Assembly: GCF_001623075.1 (NCBI RefSeq)
Contig: NZ_LMCF01000079.1
Coordinates: forward strand, 62,001-126,000
Source of the DNA: Pseudovibrio sp. Ad37
GTDB lineage: Bacteria > Pseudomonadota > Alphaproteobacteria > Rhizobiales > Stappiaceae
Reading direction: 5' to 3'
DNA: 64,000 nucleotides
Part shown: positions 45,198-54,902 of the stretch, piece by piece
Position numbering within the stretch: the first letter of the stretch is position 1
How the letters are laid out: every line of letters starts with the position of its first letter
Notes under the pieces: model-generated
Seen by the model: the letters and a program-made list of their open reading frames with translations, nothing else
Database searches by the model: none
Told to the model about the DNA's origin: nothing
Program-made: the position numbers and the translations under genes

Positions 45198-47033
45198 GTG
45201 CGTAACACATCTTGGATCGCAGCTACCCTCAAGTCCGGCGTAGCCCTTTCAGCACTCTTCAGCTCAACTCTTATCTCATCCGCAAACGAGACAGAGCTCG
45301 ATGACATCATCGTCATCGCCAACAGAACGGAAACCGAAGCCGGCAAAGTCGGCTCCACAACACATGTCGTGACCGAAGAAGACCTAAAGAACGACGGCGC
45401 TACGTTTGTCTCCGAATACCTGACAAAACTCCCGGGAATTTCATTTTCGCAAAATGGTGGGGCGGGTAAGCAAAGCTCGCTGCGTATGCGCGGAATGAGC
45501 AATTATTACACCAAAGTTCTGGTAGATGGAATTGATATTTCCGATCCCAGCTCGCCACAGGTTGAAGCACGTTTGGAGCATATGTTGCTCAATGATGTGG
45601 AGCGTATTGAAATCCTCAAAGGATCTCAAAGCGCGCTCTACGGGGGGCAAGCCGTTGCTGGTGTAATTAACATCATCACGAAACGTGCTGAAGCTGGTAC
45701 CGTAAACCATACTGCAACAATTGAAGGCGGTAGCTACGGCACCGTAAACGCTTCTTATGGGTTGAAAGCTGCCTCTGATCGGGCAGATATCGCTGTTAAT
45801 ACGCAGCGTTTCCATACTGACGGATTTAGTGCTGTTTCCCCCAAGGGCCGCCCATCAGATGAAGATGGATATGAGAATAAGACATTTTCTGCAAAAGGCT
45901 CTGTTGATGTTACCGAAGAGCTAAACCTCTATTTTGCTGCGCGTGGCCTGCACGGCACAACCGAGTATGATGGGAGCACCTCACCAGCTGCAAACAACAA
46001 GGTTAAAGCCGAGCAATACTTTGGAAAAATTGGCGCGAATTACATCTGGCTTGATGAACGTATGACGACTGACGCGTCTATCCAGTTCTCTGATCTTACA
46101 AGAGAATATAGCAGCGGCTATACGGCAAAAGGTAACCGCGTTAAGTTCGAGCTGTTGAATGATCTTGATGTTAGCGACAGTTTCCGACTCAACTTTGGAG
46201 GAGATTGGAGCCGCGAAAAGGTGAAAGGTCAGACCAAGGACATCGAAGTCATTGGTGGCTTTCTACAAGCCCAATGGAATCCAACGGATCCACTGAATGT
46301 TAGTGGTGCTATCAGATTGGATCATCACAACGCCTATGGGTACTACCTGACCGGGCGAGGAACGATTTCTTATCAGGTTCTTGACGGTACTCGACTCCGT
46401 TCCAGTCTTGGAAACGGCTTCCGTGCTCCTTCATCCTACGAACTCTATGATAGTTTTTCCGGCAATCCTAATTTTGAGCCAGAAACCAGTGTGAGTTATG
46501 ACATCGGAGTGGATCAAAACCTGTTTAATGACAAACTCAGACTATCTGCTAGTTACTTCCATATCCTCACAGAGGATTTGATCATTAATGATCCTGTGAC
46601 TTACAAGTATGAGCAAATCGACGGTCTGTCACGCAGCCAAGGTGTAGAACTTTCTGCAAACTGGGCTGCGCTGGATAATCTAAGCTTTAATGGTGCTTAC
46701 ACATACACTTGGGCGGTAGGGCCGGACAAAAAACGTTTACGCCGTGTACCTCTGCACGACGTAAACCTTGGTTTTACTTACAAACCATGGGAGCCTCTCG
46801 CACTCAGTGTAAACGCTAATTATGTTTATGGTCTCAAAGATTTGAACGACAGCAAAGAGCCAATTAAGCTCGACGATTTCGTTCTGGTCAATGCCAAGGC
46901 TGCCTACCAGTACACCGAGAATTTAACGTTCCACGTCCGTGGTGAAAACCTGTTGGATCAGGATTATGAGCGGATCAAAGACTATCAGACACCAGGTCTT
47001 TCCGTTTACGCTGGTCTTACTGCCAGTTTCTGA
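45198..47033 (+). CDS. btuB: TonB-dependent outer membrane receptor for vitamin B12
   Basis: A 611-residue outer membrane receptor. It has a signal peptide (about residues 1-29) and a TonB box-like DDIIVIANRT just after it. The plug domain has SSLRMRGMSNYYTKVLVDGIDI and ALYGGQAVAGVINIITK. A 22-strand barrel follows and ends in a terminal Phe (GLTASF). Position behind a cobalamin riboswitch and before btuF, btuC and btuD makes cobalamin the likely ligand. It starts at GTG 45198, since no good ATG is in frame nearby. Confidence 0.93.
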   Translation: MRNTSWIAATLKSGVALSALFSSTLISSANETELDDIIVIANRTETEAGKVGSTTHVVTEEDLKNDGATFVSEYLTKLPGISFSQNGGAGKQSSLRMRGMSNYYTKVLVDGIDISDPSSPQVEARLEHMLLNDVERIEILKGSQSALYGGQAVAGVINIITKRAEAGTVNHTATIEGGSYGTVNASYGLKAASDRADIAVNTQRFHTDGFSAVSPKGRPSDEDGYENKTFSAKGSVDVTEELNLYFAARGLHGTTEYDGSTSPAANNKVKAEQYFGKIGANYIWLDERMTTDASIQFSDLTREYSSGYTAKGNRVKFELLNDLDVSDSFRLNFGGDWSREKVKGQTKDIEVIGGFLQAQWNPTDPLNVSGAIRLDHHNAYGYYLTGRGTISYQVLDGTRLRSSLGNGFRAPSSYELYDSFSGNPNFEPETSVSYDIGVDQNLFNDKLRLSASYFHILTEDLIINDPVTYKYEQIDGLSRSQGVELSANWAALDNLSFNGAYTYTWAVGPDKKRLRRVPLHDVNLGFTYKPWEPLALSVNANYVYGLKDLNDSKEPIKLDDFVLVNAKAAYQYTENLTFHVRGENLLDQDYERIKDYQTPGLSVYAGLTASF

Positions 47034-47039
47034 TTAAGT

Positions 47040-47067
47040 ATGCCGCTCGGTGAATGCTGAGCGGCAT
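47040..47067 (+). terminator. intercistronic hairpin between btuB and btuF
   Basis: ATGCCGCTC pairs perfectly with GAGCGGCAT. There is no T-run after it, so it may protect the btuB message or dampen read-through rather than end transcription. Confidence 0.6.
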
Positions 47068-47131
47068 CTTGCAGGGGGAAAGCTCTACTCGGGTTGCCTT
47101 CCACTTTATGTACGCCTCTCAAAAGGTCGAA

Positions 47132-48004
47132 ATGCGAAATAAGATCAAAAAGATCATGCAAATGGCGTTTCTGGTGGGTCTGGTGATCAGTCCTGCTGTT
47201 GCATGCGCTGACCAGAATGAGGCTGAGGCACCTAGGCGAGTTGTCTCCATGAACCTGTGCACCGATCAGTTCTCTATGCTGCTCGCAAACAAAGAGCAAC
47301 TGGTATCAGTCTCCAGATTAGCGTCTGACTCAACGCTCTCCGTCATGAGCGAAGAGGCAAAGGCCTATCCGGTCAACTTTGGTGGCGCAGAAGAAATCTA
47401 TCTGATGAACCCGGATCTGGTGATCGCAGGGACATACACAAATCAAACCACAGTCCAGATGCTGCGTGGTCTTGGGATAACGGTGGTCCAGGTGCCACCC
47501 GTTCGGACCATCTCCGACATCGCCAAAGAGCTGCGACGTCTCGGTAAGGTATTGGGACGTGAACAACAAGCAGAAGCGCTTGCACAGCAGTTCACCTCTG
47601 AAATCCAACAGTTAATCGATGCCCAGCCAGATGAACAGGCACGGGCAGGGGTCTACTACGCCAATGGGTACACGGCGGGAGATGGTAGCCTCGTCAATGA
47701 GTTGATCACAACGGCAGGCCTGCAGAATATTGCCAATAATCTGGGCTTGAAGGGCACAAGTAAACTGCCTCTGGAGCTGCTGATCCTCGAAGACCCACAG
47801 TTGCTTGTTGAGGGCACTCAGTTCTCAGATAAACCAGCACTGGCTTTTGAACTCCTCGCTCACCCGGCATTGAAGCGAACACTCGGCAACAGTGGCCGCG
47901 TCATGGTTGAAGACAAATACACCATTTGTGGTCTGCCGTTTGTGACGCAAGCTATTGGTAAACTGGCCAACCAAGCCACCAAATTAGGAGCGCAAGCCGA
48001 ATGA
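47132..48004 (+). CDS. btuF: periplasmic cobalamin-binding protein
   Basis: About 290 residues from ATG 47132, preceded by AAAGGTCG. An ATG at 47108 would lengthen the signal. The signal peptide is MQMAFLVGLVISPAVACA. The two-lobed class III binding fold shows RRVVSMNLCTDQFSMLLA at the start, the central LNPDLVIAGTYTN segment, a long helix, then LELLILEDPQLLVEG. It delivers B12 from the receptor to BtuC and BtuD. Its end overlaps btuC by four bases. Confidence 0.92.
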   Translation: MRNKIKKIMQMAFLVGLVISPAVACADQNEAEAPRRVVSMNLCTDQFSMLLANKEQLVSVSRLASDSTLSVMSEEAKAYPVNFGGAEEIYLMNPDLVIAGTYTNQTTVQMLRGLGITVVQVPPVRTISDIAKELRRLGKVLGREQQAEALAQQFTSEIQQLIDAQPDEQARAGVYYANGYTAGDGSLVNELITTAGLQNIANNLGLKGTSKLPLELLILEDPQLLVEGTQFSDKPALAFELLAHPALKRTLGNSGRVMVEDKYTICGLPFVTQAIGKLANQATKLGAQAE

Positions 48005-48999
48005 CAAAGCATCCGGATGCTCCGTTGATTATGGCACTATGCCTGATCGCCGCTGCCTTGTTTGTAACCTCGCTTATGATCGGCGCTGCTGATTTGACAT
48101 TCATGCAGCTGATTAAAGCAGCATTTGCTGCAGAAAAAACGCCAGTTTCCATCGTCTTCTGGGAGATCCGCGTCCCACGCGCCCTGCTGGGCTTAATCAC
48201 GGGTGCAACGCTTGGCCTATCCGGTGCGGTATTGCAGGGCCTCCTGCGCAATCCCTTGGCAGAGCCCGGCCTGATCGGCGTCAGCTCCTCCGCAAGTCTG
48301 GGTGCAGTCATCGCAATTTACACCGGGCTGACAATCACCATGCCTTTCGCGCTGCCAGCGTTTGCGCTGTTCGGCGCAGCGATTGCAGCAGTTTTGTTGC
48401 CCATGCTGGCAGGTGGCAGAGGCCAGACATTGACACTGATCCTTGCTGGCGTAGCGATCTCAAGCATCGCGACCGCACTCACCTCATTGGCGCTCAATCT
48501 GTCTCCAAACCCGTTCGCAGCCATGGAGATCGTCTTTTGGATGCTCGGCTCGCTGAACGACAGGTCCATGCAACATTTGTACATCATTGCACCGTTCATT
48601 CTCATCGGTTGGAGCCTTCTGCTCATCACGGGCAGAGGCCTCAATGCATTGTCTTTGGGTGAGGAAACCGCTCATACCATGGGCGTATCACTGCCACGTT
48701 TGCGATTTTGCGCCATTGCGGGAACTGCAGCCAGTGTGGGTGCAGTGACAGCCGTGACGGGCACAATTGGGTTCATCGGCCTCATCGTGCCTCATCTGCT
48801 GCGCAAAATGGTAGGCGGAGAACCTCAGCGTCTTTTGCTACCAAGTGCCATTGCTGGGGCTTGCTTGCTTACGCTTGCTGATATCACTGTGAAGCTGTTT
48901 GGCCCACAATCGAACCTCAAGCTCGGAGTGCTAACGGCGATTGTCGGCGCGCCGTTCTTTCTTTGGCTGATCATCAAACAACGCAGGGCTTTGATCTGA
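48001..48999 (+). CDS. btuC: cobalamin ABC transporter permease
   Basis: A 332-residue FecCD-type permease with about ten membrane segments. Typical blocks are FWEIRVPRALLGLITGATLGLSGAVLQGLLRNPLAEPGLIG and the cytoplasmic coupling region GTIGFIGLIVPHLLR (each family hallmark). It dimerises in the inner membrane. Coupled to btuF by a four-base overlap and to btuD by TGATG. Confidence 0.95.
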   Translation: MTKHPDAPLIMALCLIAAALFVTSLMIGAADLTFMQLIKAAFAAEKTPVSIVFWEIRVPRALLGLITGATLGLSGAVLQGLLRNPLAEPGLIGVSSSASLGAVIAIYTGLTITMPFALPAFALFGAAIAAVLLPMLAGGRGQTLTLILAGVAISSIATALTSLALNLSPNPFAAMEIVFWMLGSLNDRSMQHLYIIAPFILIGWSLLLITGRGLNALSLGEETAHTMGVSLPRLRFCAIAGTAASVGAVTAVTGTIGFIGLIVPHLLRKMVGGEPQRLLLPSAIAGACLLTLADITVKLFGPQSNLKLGVLTAIVGAPFFLWLIIKQRRALI

Positions 49000-49760
49000 T
49001 GCTACTTCAACTCAAAGACCTTTCCGTAAACTACGGCCCCAAGAACATCCTGTCCTCAATAAATCTGGAGATTGGTGAAGGCGAGATCGTTGGCTTGATC
49101 GGCCCCAACGGCTCAGGCAAATCCACACTGATGAAAGCCATGGTCGGATTAATCCCGTCTCATGGAAACATCAGCTACGACAACCAGCCACTCAAAAGCA
49201 TCTCTGCCAAGCAACTCTCCAAGTATGTTGCTTACATGGCGCAGGAGCGTGATGTAGCTTGGGATTTGTCTGTAGAACGCATTTTGGCACTGGGCTGTGA
49301 GGCAATCGGTGGCTCCGTACGTATGCCTAAACACAAGGCAGAACTGGAAGATACGATTGCGAGCTTGGGGCTGGAGGCGATCAGAAAAGCCTCTATCCTG
49401 CAGGTGTCTGGCGGTGAAAAAGCACGCGCACTGCTCGGAAGAGCCTTGATGCAAAAAACACCGCTGATTATTGCAGATGAACCAACGGCAGGACTTGATC
49501 CGGAACATCAGTTGGAGCTTCAGGAAATCTTTCAGAAGCTACAACAACAAGGCACATCAATGCTTGTCAGCCTGCATGACTGGACATACGCTGCCCGCCT
49601 GTGCACGCGGATCGCGATGTTAAAAGAAGGCAAACTGGTCGCGTATGGTACCCCGGAAGAGGTGCTGACCGAAGAGCGCGTGCAGGATGTCTACCGCGTC
49701 AAAGCCCATATTCTGCAAACAGAGCAAGGGCCTGTGATCACCCCTACAACACGTATTTAA
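48999..49760 (+). CDS. btuD: cobalamin ABC transporter ATPase
   Basis: A 253-residue ATPase. Walker A is GLIGPNGSGKST near residue 33, signature VSGGEKARALLGRA, Walker B LIIADEPTAGLD, and the switch His is in VSLHDWTYA. The ATG at 48999 shares a base with the btuC stop. It is the last gene of the B12 unit and converges with the RutR-like gene, only 12 bases apart and with no terminator visible. Confidence 0.95.
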   Translation: MLLQLKDLSVNYGPKNILSSINLEIGEGEIVGLIGPNGSGKSTLMKAMVGLIPSHGNISYDNQPLKSISAKQLSKYVAYMAQERDVAWDLSVERILALGCEAIGGSVRMPKHKAELEDTIASLGLEAIRKASILQVSGGEKARALLGRALMQKTPLIIADEPTAGLDPEHQLELQEIFQKLQQQGTSMLVSLHDWTYAARLCTRIAMLKEGKLVAYGTPEEVLTEERVQDVYRVKAHILQTEQGPVITPTTRI

Positions 49761-49772
49761 GAAGGCGCTTGA

Positions 49773-50402
49773 TTATTCGGGTGCAAGGCTCTTGCGGAAC
49801 ATGCGATCAAGATAAGCCGCAGCTTCTTTGAAACGGTCCTTGGACTTATCTGCCGGAAGCAACGTCTCCACCTGACTGTCAAAGTCAGCGTAATGCTGGG
49901 TCGTGGACCAGATTGAAAACAGCAGGTGGTACGGATCTGTCTCGGCGATCTTGCCCTCATTCATCCAGCCTTGAACGACGACGGTCTTCTCATCCACCAA
50001 TGACTTCAAGGGGCCGGCAATCAGAGACTTGATGCGCGGAGCACCCTGTAAGATCTCATTGGCAAACAAGCGGCTTTCCCGTGGGTAGTCCCGTGCCATC
50101 TCCAGTTTGCGGCGTACATACGCGCAAATCTCTTCAATGGGTTCACCTTCAGGATTGAGCTGATGCAGCGGGTCAAGCCAGATGTACAGCAACCGTTCAA
50201 TCAGCTCTGCATGAATGGCATCTTTGCTATCGTAATAATAAAAGAGGTTTGGTTTGGACAAGCCAGCTTGCTGAGCGACCTGATCGATCGTAGATCCACG
50301 AAATCCATAGGTTGAGAACACATCCAGCGCAGCTGCGAGGATTTTCTCAGTCTTTTCCATCTGAATTCGTGTTTTGCCTTTTGCTTCAGAAGCCTTAGCC
50401 AT
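49773..50402 (-). CDS. RutR-like TetR-family regulator
   Basis: A 209-residue TetR regulator. The helix-turn-helix ILAAALDVFSTYGFRGSTIDQVAQQAGLSKPNLFYYYDSKD is split here only for description. The ligand domain closely resembles E. coli RutR: LLYIWLDPL, RDYPRESRLFANEILQGAP, and FSIWSTTQHYADFDSQVE. RutR binds uracil or thymine and controls pyrimidine use. I chose ATG 50402 over a TTG at 50414. The gene lies downstream of the F420 genes on the same strand and in the same neighbourhood as a pyrimidine operon, which supports the assignment. Two dyads sit before it. Confidence 0.85.
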   Translation of the reverse strand: MAKASEAKGKTRIQMEKTEKILAAALDVFSTYGFRGSTIDQVAQQAGLSKPNLFYYYDSKDAIHAELIERLLYIWLDPLHQLNPEGEPIEEICAYVRRKLEMARDYPRESRLFANEILQGAPRIKSLIAGPLKSLVDEKTVVVQGWMNEGKIAETDPYHLLFSIWSTTQHYADFDSQVETLLPADKSKDRFKEAAAYLDRMFRKSLAPE

Positions 50403-50438
50403 ACTCTTTTCCAAATTGCTTAAGCACCGAACCTAAAA

Positions 50439-50453
50439 ATACCCGCTCGGTAT
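50439..50453. promoter_or_regulatory. dyad upstream of the RutR-like gene
   Basis: ATACCCGCTCGGTAT: five-base arms, 37 bases before the ATG. The shape is common for TetR operators, but no RutR-type core is visible. Confidence 0.35.
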
Positions 50454-50457
50454 ATGA

Positions 50458-50473
50458 GTAGGTTAGCACCTAC
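50458..50473. promoter_or_regulatory. second dyad upstream of the RutR-like gene
   Basis: GTAGGTTAGCACCTAC: perfect six-base arms around TAGC, next to the previous dyad. It may be an operator within the promoter. Confidence 0.35.
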
Positions 50474-50563
50474 GAAAACATAGTGCTCATATCAAGCTAA
50501 ACACTAGTAGAAAAGTCGTGATGAGGCAGCTCACCCAATAATTGTTGTTTTTCTGCAATAAAA

Positions 50564-50664
50564 CGTATCCCTGAAAAGTGGTTCCGGCTTTCGGATAAGA
50601 ATACGCGTAATAATAAAGAGTTAGAGCTTGATGCGTGAATGCACATGAACACAGCATGCTCTAA
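50564..50664. repeat. RIME-like hairpin repeat, copy C
   Basis: First module 50564-50606 (CGTATCCCTGAAAAGTGG ... GAATACG). Second module 50621-50664 (TTAGAGCTTG ... CATGCTCTAA). Same two-part design as at 24023. It separates the LLM oxidoreductase gene from the RutR-like gene. Confidence 0.7.
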
Positions 50665-50708
50665 TAAGAGAAAAGGCCGGGATCATATGGAACCCGGCCC
50701 GTGTTTGC

Positions 50709-51743
50709 TTAGCTGACAGCTTCCGGTGTTTTTGCGTTGTCCGCGTTAAATGCCGGAATGATCTTTTCGCCGTAATCTGCGATGATCTTCTCTTCGTCAC
50801 CACTGTCCAGATAGATGTTGAACTGAGTGATGCCTGCATCTTTCAGCTTGTTCAGCTTTTCAATGTGGTTTTCAGGTGGGCCGAGAACTGCAAAGCTTTC
50901 AACGATATCATCGGTAATGAAGTCGAGGAACGGATTGTCGCTCTGACCGTGCTTGGAATAGTCATAACCACGACGATTCTCGATGTAAGAAGTCAGAGAT
51001 GCAGGTACCTGATCGGTGTTTGATCCATACTTCTCAACGATATCTGCCACATGGTTGCCAACCATAGCAGGGAACCATTTGGTCTTTTCAATGCCTTCTT
51101 CCAGTGTGCCTGTATGAGCAGGAGCAGCTGCCATAATGCCGAAGTTGCTCATGTCACGGCCAGCTTCTTCACCAGCTGCAACTGCCTGATCGCCAAGCCA
51201 TTTACAAATGCCAGGCTCCGCAATCTGAAGAATAAGGCCATCGCCTACGCGGCCAGCAGAGCTCAACGCTTTTGGCCCATAAGCCGCAACCCAGACAGGG
51301 AGCTCATAACCATCCGCCCATGGGAACTTCACTGGCTCAGGGCATTCACCGTACTGCGCTTCTTCACCACGGATCAGAGCTTTAACAGTGTGAGTGAATT
51401 CTTCCAGACGCTTCAGCGGAGCAGGTTTTTTGCCCATCACGCGCACAGCACTGTCGCCGCGGCCCAGACCAATATCAAAACGACCACCGGACTGTTTGGC
51501 AAGCGAACCAAACAAGCTGGCTGCATGAGACCAGTCACGGGTGTTTGGGTTGGTCACGCATGGTCCAAAACGCATGTTTTTGGTGTGTTCCATGCACATT
51601 GCCATAGCCACGAAGCTCTCACGCCACAAAATGTGACTGTCGTAGAACCAGCAATACTTGAAACCAGCATTTTCAGCCTGACGAACCAGTGCCTTCGCGC
51701 GCTCTGGTTCTACAAACCCTTTAAAGCAAATACCAAAGTCCAT
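50709..51743 (-). CDS. F420-type luciferase-like (LLM) oxidoreductase
   Basis: A 344-residue TIM-barrel protein of the luciferase-like family, on the F420-binding side near methylene-tetrahydromethanopterin reductase: MDFGICFKGFVEPERAKALVRQAE, WFYDSHILWRE, FGPCVTNPNTRDWS, GGRFDIGLGRGDSA and VWVAAYGPKAL. It resembles the group built around Colwellia CPS_4043 found in actinobacteria and some proteobacteria, whose substrate is unsettled. ATG 51743 follows AAGGAGA. It lies directly downstream of an F420:NADP oxidoreductase and F420 synthesis genes. It may reduce a substrate of the neighbouring pyrimidine operon. The alternative is an FMN monooxygenase like RutA. Confidence 0.85.
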   Translation of the reverse strand: MDFGICFKGFVEPERAKALVRQAENAGFKYCWFYDSHILWRESFVAMAMCMEHTKNMRFGPCVTNPNTRDWSHAASLFGSLAKQSGGRFDIGLGRGDSAVRVMGKKPAPLKRLEEFTHTVKALIRGEEAQYGECPEPVKFPWADGYELPVWVAAYGPKALSSAGRVGDGLILQIAEPGICKWLGDQAVAAGEEAGRDMSNFGIMAAAPAHTGTLEEGIEKTKWFPAMVGNHVADIVEKYGSNTDQVPASLTSYIENRRGYDYSKHGQSDNPFLDFITDDIVESFAVLGPPENHIEKLNKLKDAGITQFNIYLDSGDEEKIIADYGEKIIPAFNADNAKTPEAVS

Positions 51744-51781
51744 GTGTGTCTCCTTCACAAATAGTAAGGTGTTGTTCAAAA

Positions 51782-51826
51782 CGTACCCTCGAAAAACGGC
51801 AGTTGGTTTTCGAAGAAGGATACGCC
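51782..51826. repeat. RIME-like hairpin repeat, copy D (first module only)
   Basis: ACGTACCCTCGAAAAACGG ... CGAAGAAGGATACGCC, a diverged copy of the first module, between the npdG-like gene and the LLM gene inside the F420 operon. Confidence 0.6.
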
Positions 51827-51836
51827 CGAAAAAGTC

Positions 51837-52505
51837 TTAGTGATCCGGTGCCCAGATGCGGATTCCCGCATGTGTAAACGGCACAGCTTTTGAAATGTTC
51901 TGACGAATGAGGATCGGGGTAATCGCCTCAATACAGCGTGCTGCTTTTGCATTGCCGCTATTGTAGGTTTTCACATCGAGCTTGTTGACCAGCTCCATCA
52001 CCACCTTGCGGGCAGCAAGGCTGTCACCGCACACGAGGATGTCGCAGTTGATCGGCCAATCCAGATTGTTCAAAGTCGTGGCCGAAACATTGTGCAATGC
52101 GCCCACAACAGGAATGTCTGGCCCAAGCAATGCTTGTGCAGCCTCAGTAGCAGAGCCTTCTGGCGGCATTTCGACGGTCTTCGGGTCACCTGGGGCAAGC
52201 GGAACAACAATGTCGATCAGGATTTTACCAGCAAGGTGCGGTTTCAGGGCGTTTAACGTTGCGTCGTGCGCTGCATAAGGCACAGCAAGCATAACGCACT
52301 CGCCAGCCGCTGCCACCGCATCCTCGTTACCCATACCGTTGATCTGCGCAGAACCTTCTGGGAGCTTGCTCATCAACTCCTCGGCAATTTCCTTGCCGCG
52401 AACTGCATCACGAGAGCCAAGCGCAACGGGACCGCCCGCACGTGCAAACCTGAGTGCAAGCCCCTGACCCTGTGGCCCGGTTCCTCCGATAATTGCTAAT
52501 GTCAT
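51837..52505 (-). CDS. npdG: F420:NADP+ oxidoreductase-like protein
   Basis: A 222-residue Rossmann protein: [22 protein letters not shown] at the start (NADP loop), [15 protein letters not shown] binding the 2'-phosphate, [15 protein letters not shown] and a helical C-terminus. Fno/NpdG swaps electrons between NADPH and F420 in the cytosol. Here it could supply F420H2 for the LLM enzyme. Its ATG overlaps the cofE stop by four bases. Confidence 0.88.
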   Translation of the reverse strand: MTLAIIGGTGPQGQGLALRFARAGGPVALGSRDAVRGKEIAEELMSKLPEGSAQINGMGNEDAVAAAGECVMLAVPYAAHDATLNALKPHLAGKILIDIVVPLAPGDPKTVEMPPEGSATEAAQALLGPDIPVVGALHNVSATTLNNLDWPINCDILVCGDSLAARKVVMELVNKLDVKTYNSGNAKAARCIEAITPILIRQNISKAVPFTHAGIRIWAPDH

Positions 52506-53272
52506 CGGAACATGTCCTCCTTCTTAGATCTTATTAAATCCTGTGCCGAGCTCGCCTCCAGCGTCCAGTTCAGTCCGCGAAACAGCACAACAGGCGTCTG
52601 TCCTGCTTTGCTGATCACCAGACCGGAAGCCGCGGCCAACTCATCTGCAAAGGCTGGTTCAGTCACACTGAGCAAACGCCCATGTGCATCCGAGTTGCCT
52701 TGTTCTTTGATTGTTGCCGGAACACCGGCAAGGCCCACAGCCACGTTCACTTGGCCAAGTCGCCAGGGCCGTCCAAAAGTGTCCGTAATGGCGAAGCCGA
52801 TCTCGACGTTAAAGCGTTTGGAAAGCGCCGCCTGCATGCGGGTAGCGCTGGCATCCGGGTCTTCAGGCAGCAAAATGAGCGTTTCATCTGTGCCGCTGTT
52901 GGATTCATCGACGGCCGCATTGGCGGAAATGAAGCCCAAACGGTGCTCACAGATCATCGTCCCTTCATTTTGCGTCGGACGCTTAAAATGGCGAACCACC
53001 CGAGTGCTTTCCTGCAGGATAATCTCAACCTTGCGTGGGTCTTTGTTCAGCTCCTCCGCATAGGTCTGCGCGTCTTCAGAAGGCGTGACATCTGACAGGC
53101 TCACAATGCGGCCTTCCGCCTTGGAGAAGATCTTATGCGCAGATGTCAGGACGTCTCCGTCTTGCAAAGAAAGCCCAGCTGCCTCAATGGCATCGCCCAA
53201 AATAGCAGCGAGATCATCGCCGGGATTGATCTCTGGAATGTTCGGTATCGCATGTAGGGAAAGTGTATGCAT
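52502..53272 (-). CDS. cofE: coenzyme F420-0:L-glutamate ligase
   Basis: About 256 residues. It adds glutamate to F420-0 with GTP, forming the gamma-glutamyl tail. The family start [40 protein letters not shown] and the [19 protein letters not shown] core are present. It is the single-domain form and lacks the nitroreductase-like domain fused in actinobacterial FbiB. ATG 53272 overlaps the cofC stop in TGATG. How many glutamates are added cannot be read from the sequence. Confidence 0.93.
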   Translation of the reverse strand: MHTLSLHAIPNIPEINPGDDLAAILGDAIEAAGLSLQDGDVLTSAHKIFSKAEGRIVSLSDVTPSEDAQTYAEELNKDPRKVEIILQESTRVVRHFKRPTQNEGTMICEHRLGFISANAAVDESNSGTDETLILLPEDPDASATRMQAALSKRFNVEIGFAITDTFGRPWRLGQVNVAVGLAGVPATIKEQGNSDAHGRLLSVTEPAFADELAAASGLVISKAGQTPVVLFRGLNWTLEASSAQDLIRSKKEDMFR

Positions 53273-53922
53273 CAAACAGCTCTCCGATCGGAACGTTTTG
53301 CACGGAGCCGGGGCTGATGTGCGCTCAAATCTTCCATATAGTCGATATCTCTGGAAAAGGAGGAGGACGGAACGATCACGCAGTTCAAACCACGCTCTGC
53401 CGCTTGGGCCTGATGCTTCAGAAAGGATGAACTGCCATAGGTGAACGAAATGGCATCCGGCGGCGTTACAATCAGCACATTGGTGCCGTAGTCATGTGCC
53501 GGGCACAAAACCAGTGAATTCGGCGAACCAACAAGTCCCAGAAGCCGCTCAAACTCACCAAAGTCAGGAGCTGCGATATCGGCAGGTAAAACGCATAGTG
53601 TCTCGTAATCATGCGCTTTTGCCCAAAGAGCAGCAGTGGTCAGTGCACAGTTCAGTCCATCTTCCTGTCCCTCTAAGATCAAGTGAAGGCGATGATCAGT
53701 CACGGCTTTTGCGATATCCGCTGAACTTGTGACCACTGCAATCTCAAAGGGCGTGCTGCTGCGTGCCTGGGCGTCCTGCAGGAAGGCAACGGTCTGCGCA
53801 AATAAGTTTGCGGCCACGGTGGCCCGTTCTCTGGCATCAAGATCCGGCCCAAGACGCGACTTGGCTCTCGCAAAATCTTTTACCGGAACAACAATAAGCG
53901 TTTTGAAAGTGGTTTCCGTCAT
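53272..53922 (-). CDS. cofC: F420 precursor guanylyltransferase (CofC family)
   Basis: A 216-residue nucleotidyltransferase fold. It has a VVPVKDFARAKSRLGPDLDARERATVAANLF start (a family hallmark), an LPADIAAP metal-binding segment and SFTYGSSSFLKHQAQA. It activates 2-phospholactate, PEP or 3-phosphoglycerate with GTP, depending on the lineage. The substrate here is not predictable by eye. Coupled to cofD by an ATGA overlap. Confidence 0.9.
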   Translation of the reverse strand: MTETTFKTLIVVPVKDFARAKSRLGPDLDARERATVAANLFAQTVAFLQDAQARSSTPFEIAVVTSSADIAKAVTDHRLHLILEGQEDGLNCALTTAALWAKAHDYETLCVLPADIAAPDFGEFERLLGLVGSPNSLVLCPAHDYGTNVLIVTPPDAISFTYGSSSFLKHQAQAAERGLNCVIVPSSSFSRDIDYMEDLSAHQPRLRAKRSDRRAV

Positions 53923-54902
53923 GCACTCAGCTCCTGGGCCTCGGAAGCTTTTTCACTCCCAACACCAGAAACTGCGAGTAACGCCGCTGCCAGACGTACT
54001 TTGTCATCGCGGGTCTTCATAAGGATCGTGTCCGTGAAGGTGCGCAGACCAAGGTCATTGATGGCAGTCACATGCTGCTCATCTGCGTGGTCAATCACAA
54101 AGCAATCCAGAAAATCCGCATAAATCTGCGCCACGCCAAAGGCTGATGCTTCATAGCCAAGAGAAGCCAGCATCCGGTCCGCAGGGCCTTTCACGACACC
54201 GCCATTGATGATCGGCGAAACTCCAACCTTTGGAGCCTTGGAGGCCTTCACCGCTTCCAGAATACCGGAAATTTTCAGGATTGGCAGAATGCTCACGAGG
54301 GGGTTGCTTGGTGCAACCACAATCAAGTCTGCCTCAGCAAGTGCGCTCAAGGCTTCCTCAGTGGCATGTGCGTCCTCGATATGATCGTAATGCAGCTCCC
54401 GAACCTCAGGCGCACAGCGCTCTTTGACGAAGTATTCCTGAAAGCTCAGCCAACCTGCCTCCGTTCTCACACGCGTTTGAACCGTATCGTCCGTTGGCAA
54501 AATTATCTCGCACTCAAGGCCAAAGCTCTTGGCGATATCACGTGCAATATGCGTTGGGCGATCTCCCTGACGGCGTCGGTGTGTGCGGTAGATGTGTAGA
54601 CCAAAATCACGGTCTCCAAGTGACATCCATGTATCGTCACCCAGTTTAGAGAGCGTGTCTAACGCGCGGTGGCCTTCATCCGCCACACCCCAACCTTGTT
54701 GGCGATCAATCACATCGGCAAGCGTGTAGGTGAGGGTATCAATGTCCGGCGAAATCCAAAGGCCGTGGAAAGCTTCGTCATCTGCAATGTTGCCGATGAT
54801 GGAAAGCTCTACGTTCTCCAGATGATACAGGCCTTCCGCCATTTTGGCGCCGCCAACCCCTCCGGCAATCAAAGTGACTTTGATAGGCGTGTTTGAGCTC
54901 AT
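53919..54902 (-). CDS. cofD: F420-0 synthase, phospholactyl-type transferase to FO
   Basis: A 327-residue CofD: TLIAGGVGGAKMAEGLYHL (phosphate loop), NIADDEAFHGLWISPDIDTLTYTLA, GDRDFGLHIYR and IVVAPSNPLVSILPIL. It transfers the phosphate-linked side chain to FO, giving F420-0 or its dehydro form. The ends overlap cofC and cofH by four bases each. Confidence 0.95.
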   Translation of the reverse strand: MSSNTPIKVTLIAGGVGGAKMAEGLYHLENVELSIIGNIADDEAFHGLWISPDIDTLTYTLADVIDRQQGWGVADEGHRALDTLSKLGDDTWMSLGDRDFGLHIYRTHRRRQGDRPTHIARDIAKSFGLECEIILPTDDTVQTRVRTEAGWLSFQEYFVKERCAPEVRELHYDHIEDAHATEEALSALAEADLIVVAPSNPLVSILPILKISGILEAVKASKAPKVGVSPIINGGVVKGPADRMLASLGYEASAFGVAQIYADFLDCFVIDHADEQHVTAINDLGLRTFTDTILMKTRDDKVRLAAALLAVSGVGSEKASEAQELSA

